Below, piece by piece: positions 7,579-16,659 of a DNA stretch of 23,184 nt. The stretch lies in NCBI GenBank assembly GCA_002469805.1, contig DKNW01000022.1, positions 1 through 23,184 on the forward strand, in the 5' to 3' direction. Both the position numbers and the translations under genes were made by a program. Each line of letters starts with the position of its first letter. Position 1 is the first letter of the stretch. Source of the stretch: Rhodobiaceae bacterium UBA7378 (GTDB lineage: Bacteria; Pseudomonadota; Alphaproteobacteria; RS24). Under the pieces are notes generated by a model. The model was not told the DNA's origin. It ran no database searches and saw nothing but the letters and a program-made list of their open reading frames with translations.

Positions 7579-8454
7579 ATGAACTGGCTTAAGAATTTTG
7601 TTCGCCCGCGATTTCCAAGTGTTTTTCGAAATCAGGAAGACACACCCGATAATCTTTGGTTGAACTGCAAAAACTGCGGTGAAATGATCTTTCATCGTGA
7701 TCTAACGCTATTACAACAGGTTTGCCCTGGATGCGACCATCATATGCGTGTGGGCGCACCAGAACGATTTAGCCAGATTTTCGACGATGGCGCGTTCGAG
7801 AAAATCGACGTGCCAGAAGTGCCGCACGACCCGCTTAAATTCAAAGATCAAAAACGCTATAGCGAGCGCCTGCGCGATGCGCGCAACAAAACTGGTGAGC
7901 GCGACGCCGTGCAGGTCGGGCTTGGTAAAATTCAGGGCCGAAAAAGCGTTATCGCCGTCCAAGACTTCCAGTTTATGGGTGGCTCGCTCGGTATGGCCGC
8001 CGGTGAAGCCGTTGTGAAAGCCGGTCAGACCGCGCTGGAACACAACGCACCGCTGATCATGGTTGCTGCCGCGGGCGGCGCGCGCATGCAAGAAGGTATT
8101 CTATCGCTTATGCAAATGCCGCGCACGACCGTTATTGTTCAGCAATTGCGTGAGCGCGGGCTGCCTTATATTGTTGTGCTCACCGATCCGACAACCGGTG
8201 GCGTTACCGCCTCTTATGGCATGTTGGGTGATATTCAGATCGCTGAGCCAGGCGCGTTAATCGGCTTTGCCGGCCCGCGCGTAATCCAAGATACAATCAA
8301 GGAAAAATTACCCGAAGGCTTTCAACGCGCCGAATATTTGCTGGAGCACGGCATGATCGACATGGTGGTGCATCGCCACAAACTGCCAGAAACGCTGGGC
8401 CGCATTCTTAGCCTGCTGATGGGCCGCCCATCGCTTGATACACAAACCGCCTGA
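7579..8454 (+). CDS. accD: Acetyl-CoA carboxylase carboxyltransferase subunit beta
   Basis: AccD is the zinc-containing beta half of the carboxyltransferase that moves the carboxyl group from biotin to acetyl-CoA, making malonyl-CoA for fatty acid synthesis. The 291-residue protein has an N-terminal four-cysteine zinc ribbon (Cys30, Cys33, Cys49, Cys52; CKNCG and CPGC) followed by the crotonase-fold core. Core motifs are SLGMAAGEA, GGARMQEGILSLMQM, LTDPTTGGVTASYG and IGFAGPRVIQDT. The ATG at 7579 is preceded by a purine-rich GGAAGAGG. accA, accB and accC are not in the window. folC follows after nine bases, the same arrangement as the classical accD-folC pair of E. coli. Confidence 0.98.
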   Translation: MNWLKNFVRPRFPSVFRNQEDTPDNLWLNCKNCGEMIFHRDLTLLQQVCPGCDHHMRVGAPERFSQIFDDGAFEKIDVPEVPHDPLKFKDQKRYSERLRDARNKTGERDAVQVGLGKIQGRKSVIAVQDFQFMGGSLGMAAGEAVVKAGQTALEHNAPLIMVAAAGGARMQEGILSLMQMPRTTVIVQQLRERGLPYIVVLTDPTTGGVTASYGMLGDIQIAEPGALIGFAGPRVIQDTIKEKLPEGFQRAEYLLEHGMIDMVVHRHKLPETLGRILSLLMGRPSLDTQTA

Positions 8455-8463
8455 CCCGCACTG

Positions 8464-9795
8464 ATGGCTGACGCCAGCGGCACTTCCAGCGATACGTTAC
8501 TCGCGCGTCTACTTGATCTGCATCCGAAAAGCATTGATTTATCGCTGGGGCGCATGCACCGCCTGTTGGCCGCACTTGACCACCCCGAACAAAAAATGCC
8601 GCGCGTTGTCCACATTGCCGGTACGAATGGTAAAGGGTCCACGCTGGCTTTTTTGAAAGCTATATTGCGCGCGGCAGGTCAGCGGGTGAACAGCTATACA
8701 TCGCCGCATTTGGAATATTTTCATGAACGCATCAATCTCGACGGCACACCGATTTCTGAAGCTGATCTGGCGCGCCATCTGGCGCGGTGCGAAACGGCAA
8801 ATGACGGCGCGCCGATCACATTTTTCGAAATTACCACGGCAGCGGCTTTTTGCGCCTTTGCCGAGATACCCGCTGATTACGTCTTGCTGGAGGTGGGTTT
8901 AGGCGGACGGCTGGATGCGACGAATGTTCTGTGTCCCGACCTCAGTGTTATCACACCAGTCAGCATCGACCATCAGGAATTTTTGGGCGACACCGTTGAA
9001 AAAATTGCCGCCGAGAAACTAGGTATATTAAAACCCGGTATTGCCGCTGTCAGCGCGCCTCAAAGCGCAGATATAACGCCGCTTTTTGATGCCAAGGCAG
9101 ATGAATGTAGCGTATCTCTGGCTCTGGGCGGGCGCGACTGGCAGGCCTATCCGGAAAACGCCGGCATGGTGTTTCAAGATACGCGTGGCTTGTTGGACCT
9201 GCCCGCACCGTCACTGCCCGGTATGCACCAAATCATTAATGCTGGCACCGCAATCGCCGCGGCCCGTCAGCTCGGCATGAGTGACACAGCCATCCGCTCC
9301 GGCGTGACACAAGCCAGTTGGCCTGCGCGCTTGCAACATCTGTCACATGGCGCGCTAGTTACGCGTATCCGTCAGCAATCTGGGGATGCGCGCCTCTGGC
9401 TTGATGGCGGACACAATGCTGCGGCGGCACGAGTGCTTGCAAATTGGGCCCGCGCGCATCAGTTACGCGGCGATGATTGTCATGGGGATAGCAACGCCAC
9501 CCGCAAGCTCGACATTATTCTGGCCATGATGAACACCAAGGCGCATGAGGCATTCCTGGAAAACCTGGCCCCGCTTGCTGCGCATGCGACCGTGCATTGC
9601 ATTGCTATTGCCGACCAGCCCAACACATTACCTCCCGAAGCACTGGCGGCGGCGGCACGCAATGCTGGCCTGTCGGCATGCACACATAAAGGATTGGATG
9701 ACGCCATAACCGCGCTTACGCCGGCCACCGAAGACGTGCTCATTTGCGGGTCGCTATATCTGGCCGGGCAAGCGCTTCGCGCCAATCGCGGCTAA
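8464..9795 (+). CDS. folC: Folylpolyglutamate synthase / dihydrofolate synthase
   Basis: FolC adds glutamate to dihydropteroate to form dihydrofolate and extends the polyglutamate tail of folates, using ATP. The 443-residue Mur-ligase-type protein has the ATP loop GTNGKGST (residues 53-60), TSPHLEYFHERI, FFEITTAAAF, LEVGLGGRLDATN (about 142-154), ITPVSIDHQEFLG and AAEKLGILKPG with the lysine expected to be carbamylated. The C-terminal domain carries WLDGGHNAAAARVL. It begins nine bases after accD and is probably co-transcribed. Its stop codon overlaps the stop codon region of the opposing trxA by 4 bp. Whether it has both activities or one cannot be told from sequence alone. Confidence 0.96.
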   Translation: MADASGTSSDTLLARLLDLHPKSIDLSLGRMHRLLAALDHPEQKMPRVVHIAGTNGKGSTLAFLKAILRAAGQRVNSYTSPHLEYFHERINLDGTPISEADLARHLARCETANDGAPITFFEITTAAAFCAFAEIPADYVLLEVGLGGRLDATNVLCPDLSVITPVSIDHQEFLGDTVEKIAAEKLGILKPGIAAVSAPQSADITPLFDAKADECSVSLALGGRDWQAYPENAGMVFQDTRGLLDLPAPSLPGMHQIINAGTAIAAARQLGMSDTAIRSGVTQASWPARLQHLSHGALVTRIRQQSGDARLWLDGGHNAAAARVLANWARAHQLRGDDCHGDSNATRKLDIILAMMNTKAHEAFLENLAPLAAHATVHCIAIADQPNTLPPEALAAAARNAGLSACTHKGLDDAITALTPATEDVLICGSLYLAGQALRANRG

Positions 9796-10112
9796 AGCGT
9801 GTCGTCGATCCACTCTTTGATCTGGCCTTTCGGCGCGGCGCCAATTTTTGTGGCGCTAACGACCCCGTCTTGAAAAATCATCATTGTTGGTATCGAGCGC
9901 ACATTATGGTCGGTTGGCACAACCGGATTTTCGTCAATATTAATTTTGATGATGGTCAGCTTTTCCGCATATTCATCCGATAATTCGTCGAGCGCAGGCG
10001 CAATCTGCTTACAAGGGCCACACCATTCTGCCCAGAAATCCACCAGAACCGGCCCATCGGCGTTCAGCACTGCGGTTTCAAATTCATCGTCTGTTGTGTG
10101 TTTGACAGCCAT
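9792..10112 (-). CDS. trxA: Thioredoxin
   Basis: A 106-residue classical thioredoxin, a cytoplasmic dithiol reductant for ribonucleotide reductase and other targets. It has the active site FWAEWCGPCKQIAP (Cys31, Cys34), the buried aspartate in VLVDFW, and the cis-proline in SIPTMMIF (Pro75). It has no signal peptide. The ATG at 10112 has a good AGGAGA ribosome-binding site upstream. It lies 56 bp after addA on the same strand, in the order addB-addA-trxA. No strong promoter is visible in that gap, so it may be read from addA or from a weak promoter. The 3' end overlaps folC tail to tail. Confidence 0.98.
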   Translation of the reverse strand: MAVKHTTDDEFETAVLNADGPVLVDFWAEWCGPCKQIAPALDELSDEYAEKLTIIKINIDENPVVPTDHNVRSIPTMMIFQDGVVSATKIGAAPKGQIKEWIDDTL

Positions 10113-10168
10113 GGCCGGTCTCTCCTGCGTTGTGTGTAATTGAAATTTAGGTGTTCAGTCGCCAATTA

Positions 10169-13100
10169 TCAAGAAAGCGCGAAGGCGCCAGCGCAAATAT
10201 CGTCAAAAGCCGCGTCGAGCGCGGGTGCCGCCAACCAATCAAGCCGTGCATTTTGCGTCCACACCACACCACAGCGCACATCTATGCCGGGTTTCGCCCG
10301 ACTAACCAAATCGCGATAGGCCGCCATCTGCATATAAATTGCCGATGACACCGCATCAGCCGGATCGGGCGTGCCGGTTTTAAAATCAATCAATGTGATG
10401 TTATCGCCGGTCGCAATATACCTGTCAACGCGCCCGGTCACTTTGAGTTTTTGTCCATCATTAAGCGTAATTTTGCCGGCGAGTGCCATTTCAGCGCGGG
10501 CTGGTGTCGCAAAAACGGGGGCCAGCGTGGGCATCGTCATCAAATCGAGCACGGCGGTACACACATTATCCGCGGTCTGCGCGCCAAGTGATTTGTGATA
10601 GCGGGCCAAAAACCGCATGGCAGCCTGCTGGCGCATGTCTTCTGGAATGTCGGGCAAAGTTTCCAGCAGCTTATGTACAAGCGTGCCGAACATGCGGGCA
10701 TCCAGCCCAGACGTGTTGATTTCCGGCGCGGCATCAATATCGGCGTTGTCACTATAACCAACCGGCGGTTTGGGTTTAGGCCCGGCCCAGTCACGCGGGC
10801 GCAACTCCGATGGCGATAGGGTCTTGATGTCCGGCGCACTTGGGGCTGCTTGTTGGCGCGCCCAATCTGGCACCGCAGCAGGCGGGGGGTCAGCGGCGTG
10901 CTGTGTATCACGGTGCGGGCCGGCTTTTGCCTCGTCGCCCAGCGACCATATGGTGCGCCCTTCAGCATCATGGTCTTGATTAGCCTGCGCGCCGAGCGCT
11001 GCAGCAATATAGGCATACCAGCTATCGGGCGGTGGCGGTGCGCCGCGCCTGTTCAAATATCCGCCAACATAGAGGCGATCGCGCGCACGCGTCATAGCGA
11101 CGTAAAGCAAGCGCCGCGATTCTGCCAGATTGTCATCATCAAGGCGTTGTTGCAGCGCATGGCCGTAATCATCGCGCATGCCCACATTGCTGCGCCACAG
11201 CACATCGTCATCCGGCGCAAAATAAAGCCCGGCGCTTTGTGGTTTGTGGCCAATCGGGTTGACGCATGTATCCGGCAGAAAAACGACCGGCGCTTCCAGC
11301 CCCTTGGCACCATGCACCGTCATGACGCGCACCGCATGCGCCTGAACATCCATATCGCGCTTGAGGTTTTGTTCACCTTGCGCAAGCCAGTGCAAAAAAC
11401 CCTGCAGCGATGGCGCATGCTGGCTTTCGTAAGCCAGCGCGAGGTTCAGCAATTCGCCTACCGGATCATTGATTTCAGGCCCAAGGCGCGCACTTAAAAG
11501 CGCATGACCACCCTGCTCGCTGAGAAAGCGAGCGAAATAATCATAAGGCGGCAAAAAATCAGCCTGGCGGCGCAACCAGTCGAGACGCGCATGGGCTGAT
11601 TTGACGACATGCGAACAGTTCGGCGCGCGCGCCATATCTACCAAGGCTTGCCACAGGCTCGCGCGACGACCATGCGCGAGACCGAACAACGCCTCATCAT
11701 CCAACCCGCCAAGCGGACTGCGTAGAAAACACGCCAGCGCCATATCATCATCAGCATTCAACGCAAATTCGGCACCTGCCAGCAAGTCCTTCACGGCAAT
11801 TTGCGCGGTGACATTCATCCGGTCTGCGCCAGCGACATTGATCGGCGGGTCCATCTGTTTTAGGGCACGGATCATATCTTCCACAAACTCATCGCGGCGA
11901 CGCACAAGTATAAGGATATCACCCGCTGTTAGCCGGTTTTCCGGGGATTTCAGCAGGTCTGATATTTTGCTAGCAATTCTGCGAGCCAATTTGCGCCGCG
12001 CTGTTTCATCCGGTGCGGCATCCGGCACTTCCCATATTTCCGGCTTAGCATCTTTCGCGTCCACGGCTTCAGGTTCCCATAATTCAACATAGCCAACATC
12101 GTCCTCTCGGTGCGCAATATGATGTATCGGCGTGCCTGCGGCCATCAAGCCTTCGGCGCGCGCACGGTCAGCGAAAACCAGATCTACCGCGGCCAGAACT
12201 TCCGGTGCCGACCGACGCGACTCGATTAGTGGCACAAAATTCATTGCCGCATCAGCGGCCAGTGTCTTGGTTTCAAAGTGACGGCGCATGCGTTCGAAGC
12301 CCGCCGGGTCAGCCCCCTGAAAGCTATAAATCGATTGCTTCTCATCTCCCACGGCAAACACGGTGCGCGCGGTGGCATGGGCGGCATCGCCGGCAAAAAA
12401 TTCATCGGCCAATGCTGCAATGACCCGCCATTGTGCCGGGCTCGTGTCTTGGGCTTCGTCGACCAAAATATGCTCAAGCCCGCGGTCGATCTTGAATAAT
12501 ACCCATTGCGTCGCGGCGCGCGAATTGAGCAAGCGATTTGTGTAGACAATCAGGTCGTCGTAATCCAGCACACCGGCATAGGCCTTTGCTTCTTCATAAG
12601 CCGCAATCAAATCGGCTGCGAAGCGGTAAATATCACCGGTGAGATTAAGCGTCGACATCGCATTTAGGCGATTGCGCAAGGCGGCAATATCATCAGCCTG
12701 ATTGATAAGCGCCGCGGCTATTTCCGGATTATCCTTTGAAAAACTCGCCGTCACCAACCGCGCGCGCGGCTGCCCATCCTGGCGCATGAAAACGCTTTCC
12801 AGATGCGGCCAAGCGGCTCCATGATTGCCAAGTTTTGCCAGCGCGACCCATTGCGCAAGCCGCTGCGCTTGCTTTTGATCGGAAACAGCAGACGCCGTGG
12901 CCATCGCCTTTGCCTGCGCATCGGCAGCAGCCAGGAAATCCGTCGCGTGCGCCCGCAACACCGCTTCAATATCGATTGCGGCATCTGGTAAATTCATTCT
13001 CCGGGCGATTTTCTCAAGTCGCGCCACGATCCCGTCAGCTTTTGGAAACGTGTCTCGATGGCTCAAAATATCACGCGCCAGGCGCCCCATAGCATCCTCG

Positions 13101-13618
13101 GCCAAATGACGCGTCAGGCGGGCAATCGAGGCGCGGCGTGCCGGGTCAGATGTGTTGACTTGCGCACGCACTAGATCGGCCTGCATTGCTTGGGCCTGCT
13201 GGTCGTCGAGTAGTTTAAACTGCGGCGACAGACCGGCTTCGATGGGAAATCGCTTGAGCACGGATTCACAAAACCCGTGTATCGTCTGGATCCGCAAGCC
13301 ACCTGGTGTCTCAAGCGCACGGGCAAACAAGGTGCGCGCCAGCCTTAGCATGTGTGCATCTGGCGTTATTTCAAGTCGGGTTTCAATCGCGGCAGACAAC
13401 GCATCATTTGGCATTAGCGTCCAACTCGACAAGAGGCTAAATAGACGCTCCTGCATCTCGGCGGCAGCACTGCGCGTATAAGTCAGGCATAAAAGTTTTT
13501 CCGGTGCCACGCCGGAAAGCATCAGCGCGACGAGGCGCGTGACCAACACATAGGTCTTGCCCGATCCCGCATTGGCGCTCACCCAAGCCGAGGCGGAAGC
13601 ATCTGCAACCGGTTTCAT
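10169..13618 (-). CDS. addA: Double-strand break repair helicase-nuclease subunit AddA
   Basis: AddA is the UvrD-type ATP-driven helicase and nuclease of the AddAB complex, which resects double-strand DNA ends for RecA-dependent repair. In the 1149-residue protein I see Walker A ANAGSGKT (15-22), LCLTYTRSAAAEMQ (motif Ia), LVDEAQDTSPAQW (motif II, about 386), VGDEKQSIYSFQGAD (motif III, about 424), TVHGAKGLEAPVVFLPD (motif V, about 769) and LYVAMTRARDRLY (motif VI, about 844). The C-terminal RecB-like nuclease has VTGRVDR and LIDFKTGTPDP (about 1065-1085). The ATG at 13618 overlaps the addB stop as ATGA, so the two are coupled. Only 14 residues precede the Walker A box, and in-frame stop codons occur 7-8 codons upstream, so the usual longer N-terminus with a Q motif is absent. 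Confidence 0.96.
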   Translation of the reverse strand: MKPVADASASAWVSANAGSGKTYVLVTRLVALMLSGVAPEKLLCLTYTRSAAAEMQERLFSLLSSWTLMPNDALSAAIETRLEITPDAHMLRLARTLFARALETPGGLRIQTIHGFCESVLKRFPIEAGLSPQFKLLDDQQAQAMQADLVRAQVNTSDPARRASIARLTRHLAEDAMGRLARDILSHRDTFPKADGIVARLEKIARRMNLPDAAIDIEAVLRAHATDFLAAADAQAKAMATASAVSDQKQAQRLAQWVALAKLGNHGAAWPHLESVFMRQDGQPRARLVTASFSKDNPEIAAALINQADDIAALRNRLNAMSTLNLTGDIYRFAADLIAAYEEAKAYAGVLDYDDLIVYTNRLLNSRAATQWVLFKIDRGLEHILVDEAQDTSPAQWRVIAALADEFFAGDAAHATARTVFAVGDEKQSIYSFQGADPAGFERMRRHFETKTLAADAAMNFVPLIESRRSAPEVLAAVDLVFADRARAEGLMAAGTPIHHIAHREDDVGYVELWEPEAVDAKDAKPEIWEVPDAAPDETARRKLARRIASKISDLLKSPENRLTAGDILILVRRRDEFVEDMIRALKQMDPPINVAGADRMNVTAQIAVKDLLAGAEFALNADDDMALACFLRSPLGGLDDEALFGLAHGRRASLWQALVDMARAPNCSHVVKSAHARLDWLRRQADFLPPYDYFARFLSEQGGHALLSARLGPEINDPVGELLNLALAYESQHAPSLQGFLHWLAQGEQNLKRDMDVQAHAVRVMTVHGAKGLEAPVVFLPDTCVNPIGHKPQSAGLYFAPDDDVLWRSNVGMRDDYGHALQQRLDDDNLAESRRLLYVAMTRARDRLYVGGYLNRRGAPPPPDSWYAYIAAALGAQANQDHDAEGRTIWSLGDEAKAGPHRDTQHAADPPPAAVPDWARQQAAPSAPDIKTLSPSELRPRDWAGPKPKPPVGYSDNADIDAAPEINTSGLDARMFGTLVHKLLETLPDIPEDMRQQAAMRFLARYHKSLGAQTADNVCTAVLDLMTMPTLAPVFATPARAEMALAGKITLNDGQKLKVTGRVDRYIATGDNITLIDFKTGTPDPADAVSSAIYMQMAAYRDLVSRAKPGIDVRCGVVWTQNARLDWLAAPALDAAFDDICAGAFALS

Positions 13619-16600
13619 GTGTCGTCTCCGCCGCGAAAATTACTACGCCATTCAGCAACACGCGCCAAATGGTCATAGCGACTTTCAAATTTGATAAGGT
13701 CGGGCCGTGCCTGCGAAATATATGGTTTCCCAGCGTCGCGATAGGCGGCGATTAGGTGTGCAACGCTTTCCAATGTTTGATCGAACAGCCCGTCGCCAAC
13801 GCGCACATGGCGCACCTGTCCCGGCGGATAACGCCCAGATAGCTGCAAATACTCAAGACTTGAAACCGCACCATCACCCACCCCATGCGCGGCAAAACCT
13901 CCGCGCGCGAGCATTGCCGCCTCCAGCGTCATTTGCACGGCAATATGGGCATCGATAGCTTTTTGCGTGGGCGGTTGCCCGGTTTTGTAATCGATAATCC
14001 TGTAACTGCCATCTGCGCAACGGTCGAGGCGGTCAGCCTTGGCTGTCAGTGTGAAGGGCTGACCGGCAATCTCCCAGGTCAAACACCCGTCCACTTCGAC
14101 CCAAACCTGTTCTGGCGGGTGCGAACGGTCGCGCTCATAAGCATCGAACCAATCAGCCAGCGCAGCCAGACGCGCGCGCCAAAAATCCAACAGCACGGCC
14201 CCGCCGCGCATATCACCTGCAAGTTTTTCTGCCATTGCCATCAAATCGCGCGCGAGATCGGCTGGAATCTTGCCATCATTTTCTTTAACCAAATGCTCGA
14301 AAATCGCGTGCAGGAAATTTCCTCGATGCGTCGCCATAAGCGGCCCATCCACCGGCTCCCATTCACGCAACCCCAATATTTTGCGGGCATAAAGCGCATA
14401 AGGGTCGCGGATCAGCAGCTCTATCTGGGTCACGGATAATTGCGCGGGTCGCGCCGCAACCGGTGGCGCGAAGGACGCCCGCCCTGTAGGGGCAGGCGCG
14501 TCATTGGCACTATCGAGCGCCTGCCAAATAGAAAGAAGGCGCGCACCTTCTTCGCGCGGCAAAGCCCCACACAGGGTTTCAATGCGTCGCAACCATCTGG
14601 CCGCGACGGTTGGCGTGCCATCTATTTTACCGGCACGCGTCAGCAAAACCCTCGGTGCGCTTGCCGCCTGAACAAAATCATGCGCCGCCTGACCAATCCG
14701 GCGTTCAGGTGCCGACAAACCTAATTGCGCGCGCATGGGTCGCGACAACCATGGGCCGGTTTCCGGCAGCTTCGGCCAATCGCCCTCATTCAAGCCACCC
14801 AATACCATCAAATCGGTCTGCATCAGACGCGCCTCAAGTAGCCCCCAAATGAAAAGTCGGCTATTGCTGGCCTGCCGGTCGCGCACAACGGGCTGGGCCA
14901 CCCACAAGTCGAATAAAGCCGGCCAGTCATGGTGCGGAACGGGCACGCATAGGCCAGCATAGTCTCGCAGGCTTTGGAAGAAAGCTGCTACATCTTCGCC
15001 ATGCGGATCTGCAGCAAACACTGCATCGCCAGGCATATCGGGTTGGGCCAGCAGCGCAAAGCAAGTCGCTTCAAGCGCATCAAGCCGGGCGGCGAGATCT
15101 GCCGGATTGGGCAGATGCGTTAGCGGTGCGGCGGCTTGCTCGACCTGTGTCAGAAGCGCCAGCGCACGGGCATCGGACGCGGCATCCAAAACATCACGTA
15201 GCCCTGACAGCCCGCCGACAGCCCGCGGGCCGCGCAAATGTTGTTGCTCCAGCCACCTGATATCTTTCAACAGATCGCCGCGATGCCGCCCAATAGACAC
15301 TAAAGGGTGTTTTAACACCGCAAGCAGGGGAACCGGCGCAAAGTTTTGAGCGATCATGTCATTGACGAGGCGCATCAGCTGGGCCAATGGCGTATTGGCG
15401 AGCGCACGACCGGCAGAATCATCAACGTGAATATTCCAACGCCGCAATTCAACCGCCACGCGGCGAGCAAGACGCCGGTCCGGTGTCACCAGTGCCGCTG
15501 TTTTATCGGGCGTTTCCAGCACCTCGCGCATCGCCAACGCAATGGCCCCGGCTTCGGCGCGCGGGTCTGGCGCTTCCAACAAATCCATGCCGAGCATATC
15601 CGTATGCATCGCGTTAGTCGCGCTCGTTTCACCTGCATCTTGCGCATCAGCTCTTACATCAACCCATGCCGCCGTCAGCGGAACCGGATTAAGCGCCATC
15701 ATGATATGACGTGTGCGCGCTGGCGCGGGCTGGCTTCCGGGCCATGCGGCCACATCGGGTGCCGACACATCTAATTGATGCAAAAAATGCGCCAACGCCG
15801 CCTGCGGATGCGCGGCGTCATCGCGCAGAGCATCACGCAAGGGCTGGCTCATATGCCTATCAAGCCCGGGCAGAACGACCCCGCCATGCGGCAAATGCGC
15901 GATAACCTGCAGCAGCTCTGCGGTTGCGCGAATAGACCCCGTTGATCCTGCCGCTATCACAGCCTCTTTCGGCGGATCAATGCGCCACTTATCAGCCAGA
16001 TGCGACATCAGGCGATTGCGCCGCTCGGTCGGGTCAAGGCGTTGCTGGCCTTCCAGATAAAGCGGCCAAGACTGGGTGATGATGGATAAATGTTCGAGCG
16101 TCTGCTGCCAGTTATCGGCCAGTTCGTCGGGCACAAGGTCCGAGAGCCCGCCCAGATCGACCTGCTCGTTTTGCGCGTTATCGAGAAGTGTTTCCAATTC
16201 GCGCGCCAGCGCAGACACGCGCCGCGTATCGAGCTGGTGACCGGTCTCATTAGCCCAATGCAAGATCATATTCATCATCTGGAAGTGGCGTTCCTGCGGT
16301 GCAATTTGCGGTGCCACGTCCAGAGCATCAGCGTTCAGCTCACCCAGTAAAGCAGCCTCGTAGCCATTCTCGGTGATGTCTCCTAGCGTCGAAATATTTG
16401 GTAGCAAGAGCGCGTCGCGCCCCTGCTGTTCGGCACAAGCGAGGAAAATACTGGAGATTTCGCGCACGGCACGACGCGTTGGCAGTAGCAATAAAATATC
16501 TTCTAATGCGCGCGCCCCAACCAAATGCGCACGCTGCGCGTCATCAACCAGCGTGGCGGCGAGGGTCTGCAAAAAATGCTGTCCAGGCGCGATCGTAAAA

Positions 16601-16626
16601 ACACGCGGGCGAGAAGAATCGGGCAT
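13615..16626 (-). CDS. addB: Double-strand break repair protein AddB
   Basis: AddB is the second nuclease-bearing subunit of AddAB. The 1003-residue protein matches the alphaproteobacterial form. Its N-terminus is RVFTIAPGQHFLQTLAATL, followed by LLLLPTRRAVREI and a long helicase-like region without a canonical Walker A. Later comes DLMVLGGLNEGDWP. The C-terminal RecB-type nuclease domain (about 740-960) carries LTAKADRLDR, RIIDYKTGQPP (about 878) and VQMTLEAAML, so the nuclease core looks intact. I do not see the four-cysteine iron-sulfur arrangement known from Bacillus AddB. The ATG at 16626 has no ribosome-binding site, but a near-perfect extended -10 lies directly before it (listed separately). 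The stop overlaps the addA start by 4 bp. Confidence 0.94.
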   Translation of the reverse strand: MPDSSRPRVFTIAPGQHFLQTLAATLVDDAQRAHLVGARALEDILLLLPTRRAVREISSIFLACAEQQGRDALLLPNISTLGDITENGYEAALLGELNADALDVAPQIAPQERHFQMMNMILHWANETGHQLDTRRVSALARELETLLDNAQNEQVDLGGLSDLVPDELADNWQQTLEHLSIITQSWPLYLEGQQRLDPTERRNRLMSHLADKWRIDPPKEAVIAAGSTGSIRATAELLQVIAHLPHGGVVLPGLDRHMSQPLRDALRDDAAHPQAALAHFLHQLDVSAPDVAAWPGSQPAPARTRHIMMALNPVPLTAAWVDVRADAQDAGETSATNAMHTDMLGMDLLEAPDPRAEAGAIALAMREVLETPDKTAALVTPDRRLARRVAVELRRWNIHVDDSAGRALANTPLAQLMRLVNDMIAQNFAPVPLLAVLKHPLVSIGRHRGDLLKDIRWLEQQHLRGPRAVGGLSGLRDVLDAASDARALALLTQVEQAAAPLTHLPNPADLAARLDALEATCFALLAQPDMPGDAVFAADPHGEDVAAFFQSLRDYAGLCVPVPHHDWPALFDLWVAQPVVRDRQASNSRLFIWGLLEARLMQTDLMVLGGLNEGDWPKLPETGPWLSRPMRAQLGLSAPERRIGQAAHDFVQAASAPRVLLTRAGKIDGTPTVAARWLRRIETLCGALPREEGARLLSIWQALDSANDAPAPTGRASFAPPVAARPAQLSVTQIELLIRDPYALYARKILGLREWEPVDGPLMATHRGNFLHAIFEHLVKENDGKIPADLARDLMAMAEKLAGDMRGGAVLLDFWRARLAALADWFDAYERDRSHPPEQVWVEVDGCLTWEIAGQPFTLTAKADRLDRCADGSYRIIDYKTGQPPTQKAIDAHIAVQMTLEAAMLARGGFAAHGVGDGAVSSLEYLQLSGRYPPGQVRHVRVGDGLFDQTLESVAHLIAAYRDAGKPYISQARPDLIKFESRYDHLARVAEWRSNFRGGDDT

Positions 16627-16632
16627 GGGCTG

Positions 16633-16641
16633 ATTATATCA
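16633..16641 (-). promoter_or_regulatory. Candidate extended -10 promoter, leaderless start of addB
   Basis: On the minus strand, TGATATAAT (a TGn extended -10 followed by a perfect TATAAT) ends six bases before the A of the addB ATG. Transcription starting the usual seven bases after a -10 box would begin at the ATG itself, giving a leaderless mRNA. This agrees with the absence of any Shine-Dalgarno sequence before addB. The best -35 candidate, TTGCAC, is weak and 15 bp away, but extended -10 promoters do not depend on a -35. The match is striking against the GC-rich surroundings. Confidence 0.5.
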
Positions 16642-16659
16642 CAGCCAAGAGCGGTGCAA

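Noticed and set aside
10113..10168. Possible trxA promoter (TTGGCG upstream of an AT-rich stretch)
   Set aside because: No -10 box with acceptable spacing; the best candidate hexamers match too few consensus bases.
10850..11497. A 215-codon plus-strand open frame inside addA
   Set aside because: It lies entirely opposite the strongly supported addA helicase motifs and shows no recognisable domain.
13885..14439. A 184-codon plus-strand open frame inside addB
   Set aside because: It is antisense to the conserved AddB nuclease domain and has no motif or ribosome-binding site.
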